NCBI RefSeq assembly: GCF_000002995.4
Contig: NW_025062475.1
Span: forward strand, 5,584,187 to 5,648,186
Direction: 5' to 3'
From: Brugia malayi
Lineage: Eukaryota; Nematoda; Chromadorea; Rhabditida; Onchocercidae
Length of the DNA: 64,000 bases
Made by a program: the position numbers and the translations under genes. Below are positions 25,201-37,093 of the stretch, piece by piece. The notes below the pieces were generated by a model. It did not search any database. It had not been told where the DNA came from and saw only the letters and a program-made list of their open reading frames with translations. How positions within the stretch are numbered: the first letter of the stretch is position 1; each line of letters opens with the position of its first letter.

Positions 25201-28200
25201 CAGGTTACATTTCTGATGTTGCACTCATATGCTATTTTTAACGCGGCTATCAGGATTGCTAGCCAATTGCTATCAGCTATTAGGTCATTAGTTAATTCGA
25301 CTCTATCTTCTGTTGAATCATTAATTTTATAGAATTATACGAAATTTGTGTTACTCGAGCAAGGCATCATGCTTTTGCTACAACTATGACAGAGCAATAT
25401 GGTGCTAATGGTTCCTCAGTTATTGATTTTGCAGATATTGACCAGCGTTTTATTCCACCAGCTTTTCCAAAAGGTTATTCTAGATGTTCTTGAATCCAAT
25501 TTTAAATCTTATTAATTTGCAAAAGATGTTCAGTAATTGATTTTTCCAGCAGGCAGTGACATGAAAAGGCCGATTGGACGTGAAGGTACGCTGGAGCTGA
25601 TTCATCTCGATGTTTCTCGAACATTCCCACATTTGGGTTTCTTCCAGAAGGTTCGTTTTTCTTTTTCTTTTTATTTACAAAGTATAATAATATAATATGT
25701 CATACTGGAAAAGATTAAAAAGTAATTTATCCAGTTCTCTGATCTCTTTGGATTTAGTTTTTTCTTATTTCTTTATGTGATTTTTCTTATCTGTACATAA
25801 TACAGCTGCAGTTGCAACTATCATAATCATATGAACACAAAAATACTTTCAAGGTACAATACTACAGTGCTAGGTTTTAGAATTGATACATTGTTTAATG
25901 GATGATATTCATTTTGTAGGGTGGTCCGTATGAAGAATTGCTTTTGGATTTGTTAAGTGCCTATGTATGCTATCGCCCAGATATCGGTTACGTACAGTCG
26001 ATGTGCTTTCTTGGTGCTATGCTTCTTCTCCAAATACATCAACCGTATCAGTCATTTCAGGCATTTGCCAATTTACTTAATCGACCCCTGATGGTACTTT
26101 TGTTTTTTACAAATTCTTTAAGTTCTTTAAAATACAGATTATCTGACATGTTTATGCTGTGTCCTATATGACTAAATTGTATCTGTCCTGTGCTGACGGT
26201 TACAAATCACTGGTTGTTTTAAAAAGACGTTCGTTTGTTTACGATGAAAATCTTCCAAAAATTTCGTTTTATTGAAAGAAATTTTTTCAAGTTATCATTT
26301 TTTGGACTTCGCCAACATCAGATGACAGTTTACTTCATTGCGTATGACCGATACTTTGAGCAGGAATTACCCAAACTGCATCATCACTTCGATGTATTGG
26401 ATGTTCGTCCTGATATGTACCTAATTGAATGGTAAATTCATGTTTTTCCTAGTACACTTAATTATTGTTTAACCTTTGCTATATTTTGAATGATTTGTCT
26501 AATTTTCTTACTATCGATAAGATTTTTTTAGTTAATATTAATTTGGAAGACGGATTATTGATCACCAACTTTTTTCAGGGTGTATACACTTTATGCAAAA
26601 TCATTACCATTTGATGTTTGCTGTCGAGTTTGGGATGTATTATTACGGGATGGTGAACAATTCATCTTTAATACAGCACTCGGTTAACTTTTTTTTTCGG
26701 CTTGACATTTATTTTGTGATAGGACATTAAGTTTTTTTTACATACTTAAAATTCATTTCTTCCTTCGTTGCTATACAAAGCTGTACTGCCATGATTGCTT
26801 TATATATTTTAATTACTAACTCTTGGGAACTTTATTTTCTTGTCATAGGAATTGAGATTTAGCAGTTGATAAGACTGACCAATGCGCAAATTTTTTGAAA
26901 TTCTCGAATTTATAACAAATCAATTATGCTTTGATGATAATGCAGGTATCATGCATTTGTATGAGTCCGAGCTGGAAAATATGAATGATTTTGATGCTAT
27001 AATCCATTTCCTTACTCATTTGCCGGAATCAATGAATGTAAATCAGCTATTCGATGCCATTGAACCTTTTATGAAATTTCCCTCTTCTTTTGGTACAACT
27101 TCGGAACATGGAAACGGAAAAAAGCGCTCTTTTCAGCAGGTATAATGATTGTGATAGATCATAACAATTCTGTATTAACAGTAGTTTTAACCATATATCT
27201 GTTTAAAGTCTTAATTCGTGGATTTTTTCTGAGCATCAGTTCGCTTCATTAACTAATTTTTTATATGGGTGAGGAACCATGAAGTTAAAAGTTATATATA
27301 TAATTCAAACTACTGAGGAGGTTTTTCTTTTAATTTGGAAAAGTTGAACCAATTTTAATACATTTATTTGCAGATTCATTCGGATGTCAGTGAACGTATA
27401 GCTCAAGGAGCTGTAGTGACCGATGGTAGCAGGAAGTCTGATTTGTTTTCTCCAATAAACACATTGCATCAAAGTATAGACACGTCTAACCGTAAGCTAT
27501 GTGCTCTGCTTTTTCAGTCTTACCAGTCCAACTAGTTAACTATTCCTGTAGTATCGACTTTTTCTCGTTTTATTTCTGCTCAGTGTTTCACTGATTTTAG
27601 TTCATAAACGAATAAATATTGGTGTTTTTTTTTTTTTTTTTTGAGTACTATAACTGCAAATTTTGGATTGACTGAATTAAAATCTAAACGATTATTACTT
27701 GCAAACAACAAGGAATAATTAACTGAGAACATTATTATCATTTGTTCATATTATAGTTTGCAGGAGAAGGATCACGCAAATCTATCGTGACAAATGGCTT
27801 AGCTAAAACCTCATATAATGTTGGCGAACAGCGAACAACAACTCTTGGTTTAAATGTATGCAACATGAAAATGAGCAAAAGCTTGAGCGAATTCTTGGGT
27901 AATTGATTTCTCTTTTTTCTTTCAGTTTTCAAGTTTATTACCTTTCTATTTTATTTTTTATTCATTGTGCGTTTTGCTTCTCCATTACCACTTTATTTCA
28001 TTTTAATTTATTGTTTTGAAATTTTAGAAATTTTTCATCTTTCAGTATTTTGCAATATATTAAAAAAATAAAATGCAGGACTTGAATATATTTCATATGA
28101 AGTCATGTTCTTATTACTTGTTGTCTTCAACGTTTTTATTGCCGTTATTTCATCTCTCTTTATATCTTTATTATTTTAAATTTTTTGTCTTATCTATAAT

Positions 28201-28535
28201 GAGGAATGGTATAATTTAAGATGTTAAGATTTATTTCATTGTTTGTTGTGTTATAATTTACGTTATAATGCTGGGAGCTACTAATAGTCACCCATGTAAA
28301 ATACATTAATTTCATGCTCAAAAGATGGAATTTGTGAAATCCAAGTTAACTTTTGAAGGAATTTCAATTTTTGGTTTGAAATTTAAATGTAAGCTTTAAG
28401 CTGCACACACATTGTTTATTTATGTATAAGAAGAAAAGATCTGTTGCAGATGATTTGCTACGAGATGTATCTACAAGAGAGAGCGATACATATGCTGATG
28501 TTTTTCCGAAGAATAGAGCACCTACTGCTGTTTAA
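19925..28535 (+). CDS. TBC1D12/TBC1D14-like Rab GTPase-activating protein
   Basis: TBC proteins stimulate GTP hydrolysis by Rab GTPases. The vertebrate TBC1D12/14 branch acts in recycling-endosome traffic and autophagy. Seventeen exons join in frame to 851 residues: 19925-19982, 20299-20493, 21995-22166, 22714-22934, 23387-23609, 23816-24001, 24310-24510, 25097-25203, 25333-25473, 25550-25650, 25920-26093, 26292-26431, 26579-26682, 26946-27139, 27374-27491, 27764-27898 and 28450-28535. The N-terminal half is Ser/Thr-rich and disordered. Then come [11 protein letters not shown] and LPAKS, a charged coiled coil, and [12 protein letters not shown] just before the TBC domain (about 420-720; [20 protein letters not shown]). 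Both catalytic fingers are present: Arg525 in IHLDVSR and Gln561 in YVQ. The start is the first in-frame ATG after a stop. The first two short exons are the least certain part. Confidence 0.92.
22246..22320 (+). repeat. ATT trinucleotide microsatellite
   Basis: An almost pure ATT/TTA run of about 45 bases, followed by related imperfect units, sits in the third TBC-gene intron. Confidence 0.9.
25546..25553 (+). promoter_or_regulatory. NAGNAG tandem splice acceptor in the TBC gene
   Basis: The acceptor of the exon carrying the catalytic arginine reads CCAGCAGGC. Splicing after either AG keeps the frame and adds or removes one codon (Ala) at residue 502, outside the IxxDxxR motif. The two isoforms are an inference from the sequence. 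Confidence 0.6.
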
Positions 28536-31500
28536 ATTGTTCAGAAACTTGATGATTATTAATATATGATTTTTTTGGGAGCATCCTGAATCTTCCTAAA
28601 TCCTGAATGATTTTTTTTTGCGAATAGTTTTTGGGAATTTTCTGGAAGAAAAGTGTATAATAAATCAAAAAGAATAATCCATCAGGCTTAAAAATCGATT
28701 CATTGGAAGCCTAGCCAATTATCAATCTGATGCCCAAAGCGAGAGTGAGAGAACGAAGCAAGCAATGAAGTGTATTTCGTTCCCTTGTTCAGTCATTACT
28801 AAGGGAGTTATGTGTGAGTGTTGTATATTACTCTAATTGAACCATATCATTTCAATAATTTTATAAATTATTAATTGATAGTTTTCTTACGTTGTTCCTT
28901 TTTTTATAATGATAGGTATTGTTTTAAAAATTTCCAATAATATGTTATGTTTTTGTATTGATTGGTGCTGGTCTTGAGAGATAATATGATCACTTTTTTT
29001 ATCAAATTTTCATTTCTATACTAAACGAACTTTATAATAGTTGTGATAAGTTTGCCTATTACTGCTGAAAGTTAACTGTTAATCATTATTGTTATCTAGT
29101 AGATAATTATTGATTGATAATGACGATTAAAATATATTCGAATTCTTTTTACGATACATAATGAAATGATACCAATAAAGGAATACCACAGATACGATGC
29201 AATTTTTTGCTACATCTTTGTAAATATTATATGGTGTTATACAGAACAATCGTTTAGAACAAACCTTATTTTTTTGCAATAAATTATGTGTAAGTTAAGT
29301 AAACTGAAATATTATATTCAAAATAAAGCTGTCTAAAGTCTTCATGTCAATTAGTTTAATCTTTTCTTTTAAACCTCATTTGTCCAATATTCTCATCACA
29401 ACATTGAAGAAGAGATAATTTTAGTTTTGTTGTCACTTCCTTTTTTCCTAGAGAAATATATTTGATGAGTTAGTTACTATGAAGCATTAAGCTAATATCC
29501 CATGTTTTGCTAATAATTTTAATGTGAGTTCAATTGAGTGTTACTTGTCCTTTTTGCTCATTATTATAAAATAGATGAAATTTGGCTGAATTGGAAACAG
29601 AATTAAAATATGAAAATATAAAAGTAAAATTTCTGAAAAAAAACATTTTACCTTTTAATTTTAAATTTGGGTTTTGCTTTTTTAAAAAGTGCGTATAATT
29701 CAGCAATATTGGTCGAACTTTGTCTAAGTCAATATTAAAAAAACGAAGTACTGAATATTTATATGTGAATATTTAAGAGAAGGAAAATCATTAAGCTTTT
29801 TTTAATAGATTGTCGTCTTATATTAGCTATATTTAGCTCTAGTAACTTCATCTATATTTCATTATTTTCAACTAATATCACTTCATTTTTTTTCTTTCTA
29901 AAATTGTTTTGCCAACACAATTATTGAAAGCATTCATTCCGTTGTTTATTATAAATGTAGTATATTATTTAATGTTTTTCATAATTTTCTTAGTGATTTT
30001 TTTTCAAAGGTTAATAGTTTTATATTCCACGTTTGCATGTTTTATCATGCCATTCGTAACTGTCCCATGTTTTTATCACTATTTATAGTTATATGGCCTT
30101 TGTAAGTACATATTCTGTGTTTTTATGTTTAGTCTGCAATACATCCTTACTGCTTTCAGCAATTACGATTTACCCGAGAATATTGCCCGTGAACAGCAAA
30201 AGAATTTGTATAAACTAGCAATTTCTATTCTAAATTTAAGCTAAATTAAAAAATTTTAAGTATTTGTTAAATCCACAGAAAAAATTCGGAAACTTTTTAA
30301 AAAGTACTTCAAAGAAGAAATCAGTTTATTTCAGTAAAATAATTTTTTTAATCAAACATTCACTCGTATACTCGTAAGTTGAAATAGGTGTTCAAGTATT
30401 TATCAAAGTAAACTTGCTTTTTTACTAACATTTATGTGTAGCAGAGATATAGAAATTAATGCAGTATAATAATTCGCACAGTTTATGCTTAAACATTCTG
30501 AAACATTTATAGATAAGGAAATTATAGATGAATTTTTCTTCTTAAAACAAAAAATGGATATCATTGGACAAGTGCCGTCATATATCAAATTGAAATAGAA
30601 GCAATTGCGCTTCTTGTAAATCGCCATCGTTATCAGTGAAAAATTAAGAACTGTGATAATTGACACATTTTTGCTAATATGTAATAAGTTTATTTCATTC
30701 CTTTGCATAGAAACTTGCGCACTTCGGATATGATCCACTGATTTCGAAGGACGAGTTTTTGGAAGACACTTTTTGCATCCGTCGAAAAGTTGGAAGAATA
30801 GTAGTTGACTAGTAAAAGTAAAGTGCATTTGGTCTTTGGTGAATAAGGCGAGGATTTGTAGGCTAATTTATTCAACTTTGGTTATGCTATGTGTAGAAAT
30901 GAATAGACCCTTTTTGTTTATCAATACTGATTGAAGATGTCCTAGTCAGATGCAATCATTTTACGAAGAGTGAAGAAGCTGTGTGAGGCGCGGACACCAA
31001 ATGATGACATTTTCAAAATGAATAAGAATAAAAAACGAAAAATGAATAAGAGTCCAATTTTGACTTTGTTAAGTGCATTAGGTTCTTTTCCATTTAATTA
31101 CTGAGAGAATTGTGTTAGTTGTCTTAAAAAATTCATTTTTCGTTATGTCACAATTCGATCGATAAATGATTCGTTGTATTTTTTCAGAATGAAAGAAGGC
31201 GATAATTCAAGACGCCAATTTTTTTCATTTTTCATCAGCTTATAGTGCACTAATTTACTGGTATTTTTATTGGCACTTCCAATTTATTTGAAATGCCAAA
31301 CGATCGTAGAATAATTTACGTTTGTTTGTCGATACTTAGGGACCATTTTTTTGATTCCACTCAATTGGTCATTGTCCATTTCCAATGAATAAAATATTCA
31401 GTTTAAAGCTATCAAATAACTAATGCGTCCTTCATTCATTAGCCATTCCCGAGCTACGTGTATTCTGGGCTCTGAGATAAGTATAAAGTAATTAAAAACT

Positions 31501-33940
31501 ATTAAATTAGTGAAATAAGCATTAAATAAGGTAGAAATATTAAAATTTTAAGTTTTAATAATCCAAGAATGACAACTTTTCCACAAGTCTCAAATATTTC
31601 TTTATAAAATTAAAGTAATACATATAGATAAAATAGTTGAATTGGGATGCTCTTCTTTTTACACACTTTAATTATGAAATAAATGAATGGTATCTTAACA
31701 TGGAAGTATGAATATTTAAGTGTTTATCTATCTGAATACTTCCCCTACTAATTCTTTGTCGGATTTATTTAAATATTCACTTATTTAAACTCTATTTACT
31801 ATTTGTTTCATTTCCTTTGCTATGCATTATGCAATTGAATTGGACTGTCTTATTTTCACACAAAATGCACTATGCTCAATATAAAATGTTACTAAATATG
31901 GAATAATATTTCATTGCACAGAATTCTGGTTTGTTTAAACTTTAATTTTGTAAAATCTTATATACTGTGTTTAAATTTGGAGTGGATTTATAATTAGAAA
32001 CATTGTAAATTATTTCTTGTTAACATTATATTCAAATAACATTATCTGTTCTTTTTTTTTTCTTTTTTGATTTCAGGCAGCTCTAACAACAGCAACCTTA
32101 AATTTAACATTTTTTAATTCAAACTTTTTATGAACATTTTCTTTAATAATTTATAGTTTTAAAGCTTTTCATTCCAAATGATAATCTAAATTTCGATAAA
32201 GTCTTATTTTTATCAAATATTATCATTGCCAATGTGGACAAATTACTCTACAAAACATTATAAATTATTTCTTTATCATTATTTCACATTAGTTTATAGG
32301 AAGTGCAAGGTAGCAGTAGCTGTCACTGCTGTTGTCATTATTACTACTAGGCACTATACTACTACTACTTACTATTTCCTAATATAGTGGAATGCTTTAT
32401 CTTATTTTGCATTTATCTATGGACATTTCAATGATTTCTTCAATATAACATTGTTATGAGAGATTGAAATATCACTTAAAACCAATCGACTCTTTATGCA
32501 TTGCGTATTTCTTTCTCTCCCTCTTTTTCAATTTTTTAGCACTATTTTATCGTTTATTTATTTCTTTTTGTTTTTTTTTGTTCAATTTTTTTGACATTGA
32601 TTTGTGCATATTTATTGTTTAATTGTTTGTTTGTTTCATTTCTTTTTAGTACTCAAATAATTTCGTAACTATATATTATATTATTATCATAGTTTATTGT
32701 CATCCTTTTTCTTATGCATATACTATACAATGATGAAATACAGATATTTCCATTGCTAATCTAATAAAATATGCAATTGTTTGAATAATTTTACTCAAGA
32801 ATATTTTATTGTTAATTTAACTATGTAAAATGATAGCACGACAATAACTCGCATTAACTTAAAACAACTGTAATATTGTGCAATGCTATTTTAGTAATTT
32901 ATGGCAGTAAATTATATTTTATACCATCATTTTCATGTATTTCAATCATCACGAATTATCTTAAAATAAATATATTATTCATTACAACTAGGAATATGAA
33001 TAAATTCCTCCTCTATTTTCCAAAAGTCAGTTTTAATTTTTTTAACTATTACGAAATTGTTCATGCACATAATCATTTGAAATTTATTTTAATTTCAAAA
33101 TTATTAACAAAAATATAATTTATGCCTTGTGTTTCTTCGTATTTGGTAGCATTGATAGCAGAAATGTCGTATTTTTTCATTGTCACTTATGCTATCATTT
33201 TTTCCCTATGTTTTAAAAGTTATTTTAAACAATAATCTATGTGAGTAGTTCGTTAATTAAATAATTGAAATGGTTCTCACAATCTAAAGAAATGTTATTG
33301 CTTTTTTTAATTAATTAAAGTTTATGCATTAGTTTTTGTCAGCATTTAAAGTCGTTTTCCATTTTTTTTACATGAGAATGTAACTAATTATCTCCTTTTT
33401 CTGTTTCTATAATTTTTAAATTTTAATGAATTTTTCTCTTTTTTTAGACAAACATTTTACCTTGCAGGTGAACATTTTCATTCCATTATTTTTATCAAAT
33501 TAATTTGCAAAAGTGTGAAGTGAATCTTTGTTGTATTCTTTTATTGTACTTCATAAAATTCCATCGTTGATAAGTGCTTCTGGTAGAAAAAGAGAAATAG
33601 ATGCTTATGCATTATCGGCGATAATTTTAATATTTCAGTCTGTGTTTTAGGCTAAATTTGTATCATTGAAAGAAAATTGCCGACATAATCTGTTTATTTT
33701 CATCGGAATGTTTAGCCAGTATAATCTTTTATTTTTCATCGGAATGTTTGATGGACATAATCATTCATTTTCTATTTGAATATAATGTTTGGAGGACTGG
33801 TTTTAAATTTTAAAATAAACGCATATTGCAAATTTTTAATACATTTTTTAAATATGTTTTCTTGTTTTAAAATGAAGTCTAAAATTTGCAGATTTGGAAT
33901 TATTCATCGATCAGCCATACATAAAATGATGCATGATTAG
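28536..33940. other. 5.4 kb intergenic region, with a possible decayed coding relic at 30710-31110
   Basis: No intact gene is visible. On the plus strand at 30713-30811 an open stretch reads KLAHFGYDPLISKDEFLEDT and further to a stop. At about 30940 a start codon is followed after one codon by a stop, then by an open stretch containing ILRRVKKLCEARTPNDDIF. These two more complex, less AT-biased stretches look like remains of exons. The long minus-strand open frame across the same place (30403-30828) is AT-biased and shows no domain. Imperfect tandem units of about 37 bp with ATAATC and CGGAATGTTT lie at 33687-33800. Confidence 0.4.
28659..28664 (+). promoter_or_regulatory. Candidate polyadenylation signal AATAAA for the TBC gene
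   Basis: The hexamer AATAAA stands about 124 bases after the stop codon at 28535. It is a plausible cleavage signal by position. No cleavage site can be read directly. Confidence 0.45.
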
Positions 33941-36900
33941 TTGATGACGAATCAACGTTCTACGGAAATTTTCAACTCCAAACAAATTTGGTGTAAAAAT
34001 TTTCCGAGTACGAGTAAATTGCACGATTGTGCTGGAATTATTCACTCTATTCAGGAAAAGAATAGGCGAAAAATTGATAATGAATATACAATGAAGAAAT
34101 TTGTTCAGTTTTGGAGTTTGATCACATATCGCAGAAAATTTTGGCATTTATCATTACGAAACAAGCAACAATTAGCTGAAATTCCTTCGTTAAATAATAA
34201 AATTTCCACAGTCGAACAATTAATGGTTGCTAGAAATGAGGAAGAAATTATTTCAAGAATTAAAAATATGGAAATATGGCGATATGAAAAAGTTTCTGAT
34301 GGTAGAGCTTGGCAAATGGGAAACGAAAGGAATGAATATAAAAAATGGAACTTCAATTGGAAATGGAATAAATCGCTATCAATTTCCTTCATTCCATTAC
34401 TATTATTTTTAGTAGTATTTGTGCATTCGCCAATGCAATTAGTGACAGCTAAGTTGAAAAACGGTAACAGTGGATATTGTGAATCAAATATCGGTTAGTA
34501 TCAATGTTTATTAATTAAACTATGTTTAAAAATTGTGTATGAGAAAAGTAAATAGCCATAGTGGTAATAATTAATTTAATGCTGCAACGAATATAAAAAT
34601 TTTCAAAATTTTCTCTATTTTAATTTTTACCATTCAAACAATTTGTACTATTCAATTTATAGTATTCATCATTAATATTATTTATTGATGAAGTCATGAT
34701 GAATGAAAAAAAATAAGTACCATTACAGTAAATAAATGAATTACAGTATCAGTTGTGGTAGAGATAAAAGAATTGCAGTAAATCATTATGACAAGCAAAA
34801 TTAATTGAAATAGTAAGAAAAACCAAATTCAAAATTCATTAATAGTATTATCTCATAGATATTCAAATAAAGCAATTATCCATATCAAACATCGATTACT
34901 TTAGTCACATGCAGTTTTACTGACACTGACGCAGAATTCATCATTATTATCATTAATTAATTAATATCACTCGTTTGTGTTTTAGATTTTATCTTTCATT
35001 TGTAGCATATTTTTTTGTGTTATAAATTTGAATAAACAAATTGAAATTTGTTGAAATAAGTTCTTTCCCTCCTATCAATTTTTGACTCATTCTAACCTTT
35101 GTTTTGCTCTCTAATTTATTAATTATTGTATCTGTTATTAATAATGCTTTGCCTTTCTATTACTTTGTTCCTTCCTTTTTCACTTTTCAAGATACATTTT
35201 AAGTTATATTTAAGTATCGTTATTGGCAACGCCATATACTGTCACACCTACATTAGTCGCACTTTTTGGTCGTACCTGTCGATGTGCATTCGATTGGCGT
35301 TCACATTTTTGCAAGCAAATTGAACGTTATAAATCTTTGCTTGCTGTTCCAGAAATGCAAAGGCATGAAGATGATCAGCTACCAATTGTTTGCATTTGCA
35401 GGTTAACATTGCTTGTATTTACTAAATGTGTATGTATACATGCTTTCTATTGCTGCAAAACTTGCTTCATTTCATTTGTGTCTTACATTTACTTGCATGA
35501 ACTTATATACTCATTAATCAGATTTTATATTTAACTGGATATAATTAATTTACTTACATTTCAAACAAAATATTTTTGTTTTAATTCTGTCTAAATACAA
35601 TGGTATTTTGTTAAATTCATTTTTCAGGCAACTTATATTAGAAAATAATTGTCAACAATTTATGACACAATGTTATTTCACGCCTGAGAATCAGCATAAA
35701 GAGTTTGTTTACTGATGCGTACTAATTCAAGATTTGTTTTAAAATAGTGCAAATTGATTTACCAACTATAAATTATTATCATATTCAATCGATGAAAAAA
35801 CATTTATGTTTTGGATTATCAGATTATGCTATTTGGATTATCACTATATCATGAGGAATATCATAACCACCACTAAATTATCCTATTCATTGTTAGCAGA
35901 AATTAATTCAATTTTTTTGATTTATGCTTTAAGTATGTTATAATTATAGGAATTTTTACTGATTTCAAGTTTCTTGTTCAATGAATTCAAATTACTGGTA
36001 ATACAAATCATATTTCCAGATGCACATGCTGTTTCAATCAACCGAATGCATTTTGCAACCAATTACAATGTCGTAATGGTGAGCCAATATTTGGCATGCA
36101 TGCAAACACGACATGCATTTGTCATGCTCCAACCTTTTATCCCTACAATATTTGTACTCATCAAAGCTCATTAATTTATGATCAGGTAGAAGTTAGTACG
36201 TTATATAGTATTTTAATTAAAAAAAACAAGGAAAAAAGGTACAGCAATAAATTTGGATAATATACAAGCAGCGTTAATTAGAGCTTTTTCAAAAACTGAT
36301 TAATAGTATTAATTACTTTATTAAATCTCTGTGATATTACTATTGTAATTATTTGCACTTACTACTGTAAGCAATCAGCTCTTATTGTATGTAACAAGAA
36401 ATCACTCAGGTGGTTATATCTAATGATCATGATAATGAACAGCGATCTGATTATATCAAATATCCATTACATGAGTCATCGCTAGATCATGAGGAATCAA
36501 CTGCAATAAGCCTATACGGTATACAAATTACACCTACGTTGGCTGTTGTTATTATTTTAGGTAAACATTTATTCAGAATTATCTACCTAATTTAAAAAAT
36601 TAATTGTAGTTTTAAAATATTTGTTTTTATCTTATGAAGAAATTATTTTGTATAAATAATAATAATACATAAAATATCAATAAATATTGATGCAATCATT
36701 TTTTTTTGAAATTTATTCAGAAGTTTTTTTCATTTTTATTTATTTACTTTTTTTCGAATGGTATTTTTTAAGAAGGTTATTATTCAAAGGATAATTTTGA
36801 ATGGTTAGTTTTTTTTTTTTTTTTCTCTTTTATGAAAAGCATCTTTTTGAAACTTTTCTTTCACCACCATTTTTGACAATTATAAATTTGTTGAGCTGCA

Positions 36901-37093
36901 AAAAAAAGCGTTATTTTCACTCAAAATCATTTTTTTAGGCTTATTAGGCATGACTTTGCTATTGACAACGATATTACTTGTGGTACGCTCATGTCGTACG
37001 CATCGTGAACATCGTAATCGTACGTTAAAACGTGAAATAGCTCAATCAATATTGCTTGAACAACGTGCTGAAGAAGAAAAATATTTGCCTTAA
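33941..37093 (+). CDS. Unrecognised Cys-rich single-pass membrane protein
   Basis: Six exons join in frame: 33941-34493, 35215-35401, 35628-35702, 36020-36185, 36410-36560 and 36939-37093, giving up to 428 residues. A hydrophobic stretch (ISFIPLLLFLVVFVH, about 148-162, followed by LVTAK) looks like a signal peptide. The true start may therefore be Met126 (34316) or Met110 (34268) rather than the first ATG of the frame. The ectodomain is Cys-rich (RTCRCAFDW, VCICR, ECTCCFNQPNAFCNQLQC, TTCICHAP) and EGF-like in feel, but fits no family I can name. A membrane span (about 369-393, TPTLAVVIILGLLGMTLLL and on) is followed by a basic tail of about 35 residues ending EEEKYLP. A type I surface protein is the likely topology. 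Function is unknown. Confidence 0.75.

Noticed and set aside
30403..30828. 141-codon open frame on the minus strand
   Set aside because: Composition is Ser/Ile/Asn/Lys-rich as expected from AT-rich DNA, with no domain, and the plus strand of part of it looks more like the former coding strand.
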